In this document: one piece after another, positions 46,431 to 56,010 of the stretch
Layout of the letters: every line of letters starts with the position of its first letter
Position numbering within the stretch: position 1 is the first letter of the stretch
Assembly: GCA_001643675.2 (NCBI GenBank)
Contig: LSRY02000009.1
Location: 1 to 64,000 of the forward strand
Length of the DNA: 64,000 bases
Direction of reading: 5' to 3'
Source of the DNA: Monocercomonoides exilis
Taxonomy: Eukaryota; Preaxostyla; Oxymonadida; Polymastigidae
Notes under the pieces: model-generated
What the model was told of the DNA's origin: nothing
The model's input: the letters and a program-made list of their open reading frames with translations, nothing else
Databases searched by the model: none
Position numbers and translations under genes: made by a program

Positions 46431-48533
46431 ATGAATAATGAAGAAGAAAAATTTGGTACCGATAGTATGAATAGTTTAAAATTATTTTCTCAAGCTATTT
46501 CAATATCTCTTCATTCAGGAGAATTAACTGGATTTTCTTCTTTTGTCACACCAATGATGTGCTCAACACGTGTAAATCTTTCTGATTCCAGCCCTTTAGC
46601 AGGTGGGAAAAATTGTGGTGAACAAAGAGAAAATGATGCAGAATCTCCTATTGAAATATTTTCTTCAAGGGAAGATATTGATCAAGCATCTTTATTAAAT
46701 GTTTCTTTACCATATTCTTTCTCAAGCGAAGCAATGCCAATGTTGACAAAAACTTTCGTAAAGATAACGGAGCATGATGAACTTTTGAGTGAGCATTCAA
46801 CGACTGATTTGATTTCCAGTAACGTTGGAGATGATGAATTCAAAAAAGATGATGATTCTGAAGACGAAGAAAGCGAGCTTGTAACTGAAGGAGATGACGA
46901 AAAGCTTTCGGATTATGATTATTACGATGAAGTATTTGAAGAAGACTCTCAGCACGAATGTGGAACATTTACAGAGCAGGAGGAAATTCTTGGGCAGCAG
47001 TTAGTTGCATCTTCAAGTTTTGTTCCTTGTGATCCATTAATTGCAACATATCGTTCACAGAAACTTTACACAAATGAATGCGATCATTTTAATAATTCTG
47101 CACCTGATTTTGACGAATTAGAATCAAGAAGCGAAGAACAAAAATTAGAAAATGATGAGATACAAAAGGACGAAATAGAAGAAGCAAAGACACCAAAAAC
47201 ATTGGAAAATAATGCGTTTTCTGATTTTGTTGAAGTTGAGCCATTGGATCGTTCTCAAATAGAAATTGAAGCGCCTTCTGCCATTATTGAATCCCGAGAG
47301 AATGTTGTGAAAAATGATGAATCTCATCCAAAAAAGAATTTAAAATCCCCAAAGAGTCCAAAGAAACCACGTCAATCTGAAGCCTCTCAGCCGAATATTG
47401 AAATTGCTTCAAGTACATTAATTGCTTCAGCTGCTTCAAATGACTCAAGTGCTTCAGGTTCATCAACAAAGCATATTTCATCTCAAAACTCTTCTTCTTC
47501 TTCGGCAGCAGCAGCTTCAAATACATCCAGTTTGAGTGCGTTTGAGCGGCGACAGCAAAAGATCCTGGAGCTCCGGAAGCAGCGCGAGCAGGAGCGTGCA
47601 GCTGCGCAGAAGGCAGAGCAGAGCAGCTGGGACAACCGCCCTCTTCTGCCGCACGAAAAGCCAGCTCCGATGCGAAAGCTGCCGCCAGCGCCGAAGAGAG
47701 AGTATGAGGCAGTCAGTGTGGTGAACACACATCTGGACGGGGATGTAGCATTCCGAGTGAAGCAGTTGGAAGAGAGAGAGAGGGAAAAGGCGAGGGAAAG
47801 GAGCAGAGCACGCAAAATGGAGAAAGAGAAGGAGAAAGCGATGGAGAAGGGGAAAGACAAGCAAAAACCAAAATATAAGATAAAAATTGATGTAGTCCAC
47901 AATTCATCTGCCGATCTTGATAATCCTGTTCAGCCCGAAAAGGAGCAGAAGAGCGAAACATTAATACTCACTGTGAGAAAGAAGAAGAAGAAGAAGAAAA
48001 GCGCAACAGCTGACAAGCAGCCCAGCCATCGTCCTCATCACGATTCAATCGATCACCCTGGTGTCTTTCTGAAGCACATCAAAAAGCAGAAGATTCAGCC
48101 ACCGGCTATGCTAGCTGACTGCCCCGCGCTTCAGCACCGCCCGCCTCGGAAGGGGCCAGTCAGGCTGAATCTTCCTTGGCTGCTGACTCCGCCTTCGTCT
48201 GCGTATTCGCAGCACACTTCAACTGGTACATCATCTGGTTCTTCGTCATCATCATCTTCTTCTTCGTCTTCTTCGTCTTCGTCTTCGTCCTCTCCTTCTT
48301 CAGCCTCTCCTGCTTCTTCTGCCTCTTCTATTTCTTCTACTTCTCCTTCTGCTTCCACTCCATCTGCTTCCACTTCATTGCCCGTTTCTTCCTCATCGCG
48401 TCTTCGTTCTCCTTCAAAGCAAACACCAGCAAAGTCACTTCAAAGAAAGGCATCTCCAAATTCATCCTCTTCTCCATTTTGCCATAAATCACCTGGTTCT
48501 TCATTTCACACGTCTCGCCTGCCTTCTGTTTGA
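46431..48533 (+). CDS. Unrecognised acidic/Ser-rich protein with basic coiled-coil centre
   Basis: ATG at 46431 is the first in-frame Met and gives 700 residues, ending at TGA 48531-48533. The N-terminal half is acidic (runs of Asp/Glu such as EDEESELVTEGDDEKL). The centre is a basic, coiled-coil-like segment: SAFERRQQKILELRKQREQE, LPPAPKREYEAVSVVNTHL and VAFRVKQLEERERE. It is followed by KKKKKKSA-type basic runs, a conserved-looking PVRLNLPWLLTPP, and a long Ser-rich tail. No family recognised. Alternative frames across the Ser tail are artefacts. Divergently paired with the gene at 43466-46336. Confidence 0.85.
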   Translation: MNNEEEKFGTDSMNSLKLFSQAISISLHSGELTGFSSFVTPMMCSTRVNLSDSSPLAGGKNCGEQRENDAESPIEIFSSREDIDQASLLNVSLPYSFSSEAMPMLTKTFVKITEHDELLSEHSTTDLISSNVGDDEFKKDDDSEDEESELVTEGDDEKLSDYDYYDEVFEEDSQHECGTFTEQEEILGQQLVASSSFVPCDPLIATYRSQKLYTNECDHFNNSAPDFDELESRSEEQKLENDEIQKDEIEEAKTPKTLENNAFSDFVEVEPLDRSQIEIEAPSAIIESRENVVKNDESHPKKNLKSPKSPKKPRQSEASQPNIEIASSTLIASAASNDSSASGSSTKHISSQNSSSSSAAAASNTSSLSAFERRQQKILELRKQREQERAAAQKAEQSSWDNRPLLPHEKPAPMRKLPPAPKREYEAVSVVNTHLDGDVAFRVKQLEEREREKARERSRARKMEKEKEKAMEKGKDKQKPKYKIKIDVVHNSSADLDNPVQPEKEQKSETLILTVRKKKKKKKSATADKQPSHRPHHDSIDHPGVFLKHIKKQKIQPPAMLADCPALQHRPPRKGPVRLNLPWLLTPPSSAYSQHTSTGTSSGSSSSSSSSSSSSSSSSSSPSSASPASSASSISSTSPSASTPSASTSLPVSSSSRLRSPSKQTPAKSLQRKASPNSSSSPFCHKSPGSSFHTSRLPSV

Positions 48534-48914
48534 GCAGATGATATTTCTTTTCTTTGTTTTGTATTAAAAACAAAAATAGAAAATTTTGTGGTTGTTATTA
48601 AGGCCATTAACTTAAGGGTGAAGCAATCCTACAAATATAATTTTTTGTGAAAGCATTTTTATGTTCAAATGCTTTATTGAAAGTTAATGTTCAAAAAACT
48701 GGATGTTTTTGCTTTATCAAGGTTCATGAAAATGTTTATGAAAAAAGAAGTTTATTTCATTTTGTTTCTATTTTTTTGTCAAAACGACAATGAATTGAAA
48801 TTGTTCATTTATCATTTCCAACTTTGAACAATAATAAAACAAATTCAAAAAAGCTTTGATGCAAATCACAAATTGTTAATTTCTCAGATGTGAAAAATAG
48901 AGTGAAATGCGATA
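48534..48914. other. Intergenic, no gene seen
   Basis: An AT-rich interval between the stop of the 700-residue gene and the pogo-type element. It ends with the TA dinucleotide (48913-48914) that flanks the element on the left. Confidence 0.6.
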
Positions 48915-48957
48915 CAATGAGTAAAAAACCCGGGACATGGTAAAAAACCCGGACTTT
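48915..48957. repeat. Left TIR of pogo-type element
   Basis: CAATGAGTAAAAAACCCGGG then ACATGGTAAAAAACCCGGAC then TTT. It matches the reverse complement of 51657-51699 without mismatch. Confidence 0.95.
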
Positions 48958-49762
48958 TTGAATATTGTAACTGCATTTTGTTTCATTCAAATATGTTCAA
49001 TTGGCCGATATGTTTTATGTTTTATTCAGTAATTAATGAACATTTGGAGATTTTTTGAATTGAGAATTGTATTAAAAAACAATTTTTGAATTTTTTCAAC
49101 GAATTCAAAGACGTTAATGTGAAATGGTATTTCTTAAATTGTCAAAATTGTTGATGTGGGACAAAATATTTCTCTTCATGCATTTTCATTGAAAAATTAT
49201 GCACTTTTCATTGACTTTTTTGTATCAAAAAACACAATAAAAATGGATCCATTTTTTAACATTCGTGAAATGTTGGAAATTTTTATGTTTTGATTTCAAT
49301 AATTCCTTTTTGCGGATATGAAAATCAAAAATTTTTTGAAATCTGACAAAGTTTAAAAATGTTATAAAAAAAACAATTATTTCATGCTTTGTACATAAAA
49401 AGCTTGAATGTCCGTATTTTCCCCCATGTGATATTATTTAAAAAAAATGAAAGTTGCTATCTACGCAACTTAAGTTTCTTCCTATCCAATGCTCAGTGAA
49501 TTTCATCCTTTGTCTTTTCTAAATTCAGTTAACTGGAAATGAAGAATTGAAGAAATTATCACAAAAAAAAAAAAAATCAATACAAGACAAACAATGAATT
49601 CAAAGTCAAATATTTAAAAGTTTGGCAAAAAATTGGATTTGATTTTCAACAAAAAGAATTTCTAAACAAACTTAATAATATTTCCATCTATTCGTTATCA
49701 TCATGCTGTATTTTATATTTTTTGCTTTCAAATTGAGTTGTATCTTCTGCGCTTTCCTTATG

Positions 49763-51366
49763 CTAACTTTTCCATTCATCTTTTTCGTAATCTTCGTCAT
49801 CTTCATATAAAAAGTCGCTGTCAATTTTTTTCTTTCTTGTTCTGATGATTCTTTTGGTAAAATTGCTTCTATCAGAATTGGTACGGTGATCTTTGTCATT
49901 GAATAAATTATCTTCTGTTTGTGTGCATCCATCAATGCTGTGTTTTTCATCGATTTTGATATCCATTTTACACTTTCTTGATGATTTGATTTTCCGTTTT
50001 GGTGTGAAAGAATCAAATAGTTCCTTTTTTGCTTCATCTGAAGAAGTTATGGAAGAAGATTTTGACGGTGATCAACTTATTATTGATAGAACTTGAGAAG
50101 CTGCTAGTGGCCAGATTCCTGAATTCAGAAAAGCAGTTTTAATTACTGATGGAGTGGTCGCTGCAGCGATGGCCTCTGGTAAGACCTCAGCAAGTGCCTT
50201 TCTATATAAAGAAGATGAATCATCGATTGGAACTTTGAAATCATTGTGTAATGTTCTTTTCAATCTGGCAAATATCACATTGTCACAGGGCTGGAGGAGA
50301 TGGGTCATGTTAGGGGGAAATGTTTTTATGAAAATTCCGTTATTTTCAGTTTCCATAATGACTTCTGAACATGTATGGGAAGAATGGTTATCAAGAAGAA
50401 GGAGAGCCTTTTTCGAAGATGTCGATTGGATTTTTTGATGAATGAGAGGAATCCAATTTTGAAGCATGATGATTTTATAGATTTCAGTGGTAATCCATCC
50501 TGAAGGTGCAGCAATATAGTTAATATCGAAAAATTTTTAATTAGAAAATTCTTCTGGTATTTTCTTCTTTGGAAAAAGCAAAAAATGAGGAAGATGAGAA
50601 CCATCTGAGCACACGCAAATACATAAAGTCGCGTTTGAAGATTTTCGAGGCTCAGGAGGAGAAGGAGGGATTTGGTCCTTCAAACAGATGACCAACTTTG
50701 CAGAACTTTCTCCAATTTGTACAGAAGATTCATCGAAATTAAAAATATTTGTCACTTCGATATTGTTTCCTTCTACGATTTCTTTCACTTCTTCAAACCA
50801 GCTAATCACACTTTCAGGGCTCTGTGACCGAATTTTTGCAATTTCAAGCGGTCTTGCCAGGGCTGCCTTTAATATGGAGCTTCTTTGAACTAAATAATAA
50901 GATAATTTCGGATGGAGTTTCTCGTTTTCTTCTTCATTTGTTGATTCCGTATTTAAAATGTTAATTGCCTAAAAAAACATAGATAAAATAACTAACATAT
51001 CAAAAAAACGAAAACCATTTCCTGTATGTGCTTCATTCGAACTACAACTCCTTCTGATAATAAAGACAAAACCTGATTCTCAATTTTTTCCAGTTTTTCA
51101 GAATTTATAAGAGATGGTCTTCCTTCTTTTCCAACATCTCTGTTTTCCTTTTCAGCTGTTTTGCTTCTGTACCAATCCTGCCTTGTTATTGCTTTCGCTT
51201 TGACTTCGACGTTCACTGTCAATGGATATGTTTTCTTGATTTCAAAAATTTTTCGAGATCTGGAATGAATTGTCCGATATTCTCTTGTTGCAGCTATCCG
51301 AAGAAGCTCTTCCGAAGTAATTGATTTCTTTTCCTTTTCAAAAAAGGGAATGATCACAATGAGCAA
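49763..51366 (-). pseudogene. pogo-type transposase with in-frame TAA
   Basis: The first exon ends at 51016 after a helix-turn-helix-like region (GRPSLINSEKLEKIENQVLS, VVVRMKHIQEM). A 47-nt intron (50969-51015, GTTTTC...TTTAG) joins in phase 0 to AINILNTES. The catalytic core follows: FNFDESSV (first Asp), LLLDNHSSH (second Asp) and LLQPCDNVIFARLKR (third Asp), the DDD pattern of pogo transposases. TAA at 50537-50539 interrupts the frame between FPKKKIPEEFSN and KFFDINYIAAPSGW; both sides are clearly homologous to the family. TGA at 50072-50074 ends the core. The same frame then stays open to 49763 as a charged tail, so that TGA may be the true stop or a second lesion. The exact start is unresolved: the open frame begins near 51366. 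Confidence 0.8.
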
Positions 51367-51656
51367 AATGGTTAAAATATTGTTTGAAAGTCAAATAAAA
51401 CAAACCAACCGAAAACAGTTAAAAATACGGTTTGATAATTTCATTTCACTTTCAATTAGCTTTATTTCATCTTTAATTTTCAACTACAAATAAGAAATGT
51501 CGAATAATCATCTTATCTGATGAACAACAGTTGAAGGGAAGATATTCATTGAAACAATTTGAAAAGCATTAACTTTCCAACTTATAATGTTATATCAGAG
51601 CATTTTTTGTTTGAGCAAGCAAATGTTTTAATGAAAGAAAAAAGTTCTTTTTTTTT

Positions 51657-51699
51657 AAAGTCCGGGTTTTTTACCATGTCCCGGGTTTTTTACTCATTG
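51657..51699. repeat. Right TIR of pogo-type element
   Basis: Reverse complement of 48915-48957, followed by the flanking TA at 51700-51701. Confidence 0.95.
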
Positions 51700-51742
51700 T
51701 AAAAGAAATTTTTTGATGAGCAAGAAAATGAAATGAATTTCT

Positions 51743-53150
51743 TTAAGCATTCACAAAATAATCATAAATATTCAAAGATAAACCAGCATTATATCTTTTG
51801 TAAAGAAATGAAACTATATCGTGAAAGCCAACTATAACGTCTTCGTATCCTTCTTCTTCCATCCTTTCAAATATCTTTCTTTTCAACTCTTTTCGTTTTG
51901 TTTCGTCCGTTTCTCCATCCGTCTTTTCTTTCAGTCTTTCTGAAATATTCAAAAAGAAATTCAAACTTTCCCCTATAAAATAATCATCCAAAGTTGATTG
52001 CTTCATTTCCTCCAAAAAAAGATCAACAGCACCTTCCTTCACAAAAGCATCAATTTCCATATTTCTCTTTTCTGCTGCTCTTCTTAATGAATAGAGGCAT
52101 CCATTGCAAATTTCTTTGTGATTGTCCCTCGATGAGCGAAATACTCGAACCATGCTCCCGAAAACCCCAACAAGTTCTCTGTTCCACAATTTGCACAAAG
52201 AAAAGAAATAATCAATAATATCGAACCATCTCCAGATAACAAGTGCTTCTTCCGTTTCTTTTCTTCTTTCTTCTTTTCCTTTCCCATCCAAATATTTTGT
52301 CGGATATTCCAGTTCATTTATTGCCTCTTTGATAAAATGCAGCTTATTCACTATCAAATCTTCCAAGCCTTTATTGTTGCGTAATCTGTTAACCAAAAAC
52401 CGCCAAGCAGACTGATAGGCTAGTCGTGTCAAATTGTGATGTTCCTGGTGATGTTGGATAATTTCTTTGATTTCATTCAAATACAGCTCATTTTTCACAC
52501 TCTTGGAAATTAGGAAAAAACCAAAAATATCAAAAAGGAAATAGAAATATTCACACATTATGCGACTCAATGCAACTCAAAGCCAGTAATGCCATTTCCG
52601 CTTCTTTTTGAGTTTCTTCATTTTCCTCCTTTGACAATGCGACTTTCAAAAGACAGCGCACACTTATTTCAGTCACTGTTTCTGGAAGGTCCATATATTC
52701 GTATTTTAATGAAAGATAACATTCACAAAGATCTGCCAGTCGCTTTTCGTTCTTTCCTTCATCATTCTCTTCATCAATCATCTCTTTAATTCCTCCTCTC
52801 AGCGAAGATTCTTCAAAGCTATAAATCGATACATACTTCAGTACATTGTTGAATCCAACATGCTTCAATAGCAAAATCATACTCTCTGAATGTGATTTCT
52901 TTTCTTCAAACATTCTGCATATTTTGTCAAACAGTTCTTTTGTGAAAACAGATTTAAATTCTTCCTCATTCATTCCATCAATCACCCCCTTCATTTCTTC
53001 TATTTTCTGTCTTTGTTCTTCCTCGTCGCAATCTCCAAGTTCGTCAAACAATTCTTCAATAAAAAACAAAGAAAAGTGCAATAAGCAAAAATTCACGTGC
53101 AATAACAATTGCAAACTATTGAACGTTTTTGTGTTGACTGTCTCCTGCAT
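51743..53150 (-). CDS. Intact member of the multicopy alpha-helical gene family
   Basis: Exons: 53150-53117 (MQETVNTKTFN), 53053-52557 and 52501-51743. They join in phase to 429 residues. Introns are 63 nt (GTTTGC...TTGAAG) and 55 nt (GTGTGA...TCCAAG). Landmarks: ELFDELGDCDEEEQRQKIEE, MILLLKHVGFNNVLKYV, LADLCECYLSLKYEYMDLP, CLLKVALSKEENEETQ, ELYLNEIKEIIQHHQEHHNL, LWNRELVGVFGSMVRVFRSS and EEEGYEDVIVGFHD, ending YFVNA then TAA. It is helical and soluble, with no recognised domain. The stop position is shared with the copies at 17303 and 31094, and translated similarity fades beyond it. A pogo-type element sits 42 bp downstream of the stop codon, so the 3' UTR is likely interrupted. Confidence 0.82.
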
Positions 53151-53777
53151 TTTTTTAAAAAAATTAAATGTTCATGAAACAATAATATTTCAGCCATTCA
53201 TATTGAATTCGCATTTGATCGAATAGAAGAAACAGTTGAAAAATAAAAACAAAACAATCTAATAAAGTATGTGTGCTCATACTGTTTTTTCTTTTGTTGA
53301 CATTCCGGCCAAGCGAATATGGAGAAAAACAACGCTTTTTCGATTTTTCTTTATTTGTTATGGATTGAATGATCAAATTGATTTCTTTGAACGAGATTAT
53401 CCATTGGAAAGATGAGAGATTGGCAAAAGAATCTTTCCTGCAGAATAAATTGTATTATTTTGCATGCTAACGTCAATCACTTAAAAAACATTGCGAACGA
53501 TGAAATTCATTCTGTTTATTTTTGGAAATGGAAAGACAAACGAAATGCGAAAATTTAAATTTTGAATGAAAATACCAGCATGTGTGTATTTTGTATTTAT
53601 CTATATAATGTGAAGATATTTCTATCCGTATCCTTTCCAACGTGCAGGAATCAGACTTGTTGTTGAAATTGACAATCTTATCTTTGCAGAGCATGACTTT
53701 GAGAACGGACCCGATATTTTCGCTGCGATTGGAGATGAAAAGAATTTATAAAAAGACACTTTACCCTCGTCTTTGGA
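53151..53777. other. Intergenic, no gene seen
   Basis: AT-rich to about 53630. At 53642-53830 the plus strand reads coding-like (RLVVEIDNLIFAEHDFENG) but has a TAA at 53749-53751 and no recognised relatives. Confidence 0.4.
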
Positions 53778-54293
53778 CTATGTCGTCAAAGCATTGTCTG
53801 CTGGAGCAGAGAATGAGGTTGTGATGTTGGGAATATTTTCTGTAATAATATATTCGACATATGATATCTCGATAAGAACTTCTTCTTCTTCTTCATCGCC
53901 TTCGTCTAAGCTATCATTGTTTTCATATGTCACTCCTCGGCAAATGAAATTATATGTATTTTTTCCTTCTTGGTCATTATCTTCTTCGTGTTCTTCTTCT
54001 TCTTCTTCTTCTTTTTCTTCTTCTTCTTTGGTGATATCATCATTAGGCATTTGGTTCATTTGTGTTTTTTGAGGAATGTCACATGCATCTTTGCCTGAAC
54101 TGCTATTGGCAACGATCACCTTCTGGGCGACGATTGGAAGCCAGTTGTTGTTTGTGACATTCTCTGCTGTGTGAATGTTCCACAATCTTTTTGTTGGAGT
54201 TGTCAAACCACAATTCATGAATGGAAACTTGGGGATAACATTGAAACAAATGAAGCTGGAGAAAACCAACTTTTTTCTTTCGAAATCAAACAT
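53778..54293 (-). pseudogene. Probable relic of a beta-helix surface protein gene
   Basis: An open frame of 171 codons begins MFDFERKKLVFSSFICFNVI. It contains WLPIVAQKVIVANSSSGKDA followed by CDIPQKTQ, which resembles the segment that precedes each CG...PC module in the giant beta-helix gene (for example IYFWLLLGAQVFIGDKGKD then MGACGFSDYPC). An acidic run follows, then PNITTSFSAPADN. The second cysteine of the module is absent. A diverged fragment is the likeliest reading. An independent short gene is possible. Confidence 0.35.
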
Positions 54294-55439
54294 TTACCAA
54301 TAAATAGTTGTAATTGTTTGTTGCCCACCTGTTAAGTTTATTTTCTGAAAAAGTTACGTTTCATAAAATAAATCGAAAAGATATAATTATTATTTTTGTT
54401 TTCTTTTTAATGGGCAATGCGAGCTTTCTTTTTATCAGCAAAGTGAAGATCTTTTTAATGCGTTTTCTGTGTTGCTCTGAATCGAGAATCCATTGCTCAC
54501 CTGTTTATTTCAAAAAAGAAAGAAAGAAACATCATTCAACATTTGTGAATCGATTTTTTGATTCACTGTTTATTGGAGAAGTTGAAAAATTATCAACTCA
54601 CAGAAAAAGACGAGTTGGATAGTGAGGCAAAAAAGAATGACAAATAAGGGGAAGAGAGGCAAAGAAATGAACATGAAGGACAGTCACAGTTGAATGAGTC
54701 CTTTATTTGAGAAATCTTTCTCAAAGATTTTTGGAAGTTTGATTGATGTGATAAAACATGTCACTGAGATTGTTTTGTTCAAATGAATTGTTAGTGGAGA
54801 ATATCCTGAATAGCTTTTCTGGTCCAATCCAAAAGGAATCCAAACTTCTCTATGAAACCATTTTCATTTGTTCTTTGAATCTTTCCATCCTTTTTAAGCA
54901 ATCTTTCAACATAAGTCATTCAACAACAATGCGGGAAGTTTTTCTTTGAATTGCAACTTTTCTTTCTTTAATGGAACGTTATTTTTCTATGCAGGGCAAA
55001 GGCATGAGCAACTGTGAATGAGATTTCTGTTATTGAAGAGGAGAAAGGAGATGATCTTTTTTTGAGAACTAATTTTCAAAAAGTGAATTTGAAGATTGTT
55101 GATGTTCAATATTTTTGGTTGTGATAAAAGAAATGTCAAATACATTATGTGAGAAACATTGTTACTTTTTGAAAACAACAGAGGAAACTGAACGAGAAAC
55201 AAATAATCTCTGAGTGAGTCAAATTCTTGTTTGAGCATCCACATCAAAGAAGAAGTGGATCTTGTTGGGAAATGAGGATTTCTGATTTTCTGATCCAATT
55301 TCAAAGTTTCGGCTTTTGAAAAAAAACTCATCCCTAACAAAAGAAATACAATTTGGTGTTTTCGATTGCTTTGTTTTCTATCTTTTCAATCCAATTGGCA
55401 AGCTCAATAATACAACAGGTGATGAATATATAATGCGAA
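54294..55439. other. Intergenic, no gene seen
   Basis: Mostly AT-rich. The minus strand at 54987-55340 has an open frame (118 codons) with LNINNLQIHFLKISS, faintly like beta-helix sequence, but this is too weak to annotate as a gene. Confidence 0.4.
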
Positions 55440-55478
55440 ATGAATGAATGAATGAAGGAATGAATGAATGAATGAAAG
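55440..55478. repeat. (GAAT)n microsatellite
   Basis: About ten GAAT/GAAG tetranucleotides. A second run of the same unit lies at 55669-55696. Confidence 0.9.
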
Positions 55479-55668
55479 ATAATTAAGTCACTGGAGAAGA
55501 GGATTGATCGACTTGTAAAAACAAATGAAGATCACTTTCTTTCAAAAGGAATCAAGATCGCTTGTAAAGAAGCATTTTCCAATGCTCCTGGCTTGTTCTT
55601 CTCGTCTCAAAGACAGAAGATGAACGAAAAGCATGCTCAACCAAAAATCAAATGGGAGTTATAAAATG

Positions 55669-55696
55669 GAATGAATGAATGAATGAATGAATGAAA
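55669..55696. repeat. (GAAT)7 microsatellite
   Basis: Seven tandem GAAT units, the same motif as at 55440-55478, 190 bp away. Confidence 0.9.
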
Positions 55697-56010
55697 TAAT
55701 AAAACAATTGATCAGCAGATGTGTGGAAGCAAAGCTCCACAAGATTCTGCTTTGATCCTTCTCCAGAAAAAATGGTGTTGCAAAAGAACATATAATCAAA
55801 ACATTTCAAAAAACGCAAATGGCACAAACAACAACAACATAAAAGTGAAATCGAACAAAAAGTGAAGAAAACGGAAAATTCAAAGAAATTGACTATTTAT
55901 AAAAAATTAATAAATGCAAAAACAAAAATATACAAATGTGAAGAACAACAAAAATAATAAAATCTCTTCTCAGCTTTACAACTCGTCTTTGCTTCTGTTC
56001 TTTTCACCCA
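55697..56010. other. 3' flank of the giant beta-helix gene
   Basis: AT-rich, with no open frame of note. It must contain the 3' UTR and polyadenylation signal of the minus-strand gene ending at 56011. Confidence 0.5.

Larger units (their letters stand above)
48915..51699 (-). mobile_element. pogo/Tigger-type Tc1-mariner element
   Basis: The ends are perfect 43-bp inverted repeats beginning CAATGAGTAAAAAACCCGGG (48915-48957 and 51657-51699). TA lies immediately outside both (48913-48914 and 51700-51701), the hallmark target duplication of the Tc1-mariner superfamily. Each repeat contains two copies of TAAAAAACCCGG. The 2.8-kb interior carries a minus-strand transposase of the DDD (pogo) type. 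The identical ends suggest fairly recent insertion, yet the transposase has an in-frame TAA. Confidence 0.93.

Noticed and set aside
47483-47961. Minus-strand Cys/Phe/Ser-rich frames of 127-139 codons
   Set aside because: They lie opposite the basic coiled-coil part of the 700-residue gene and have no independent support.
53642-54072. Plus-strand gene RLVVEIDNLIF... in the 53.6-54.0 kb region
   Set aside because: It is interrupted by TAA at 53749 and runs into a Ser tract antisense to the more convincing minus-strand frame. Evidence was insufficient to call a gene.
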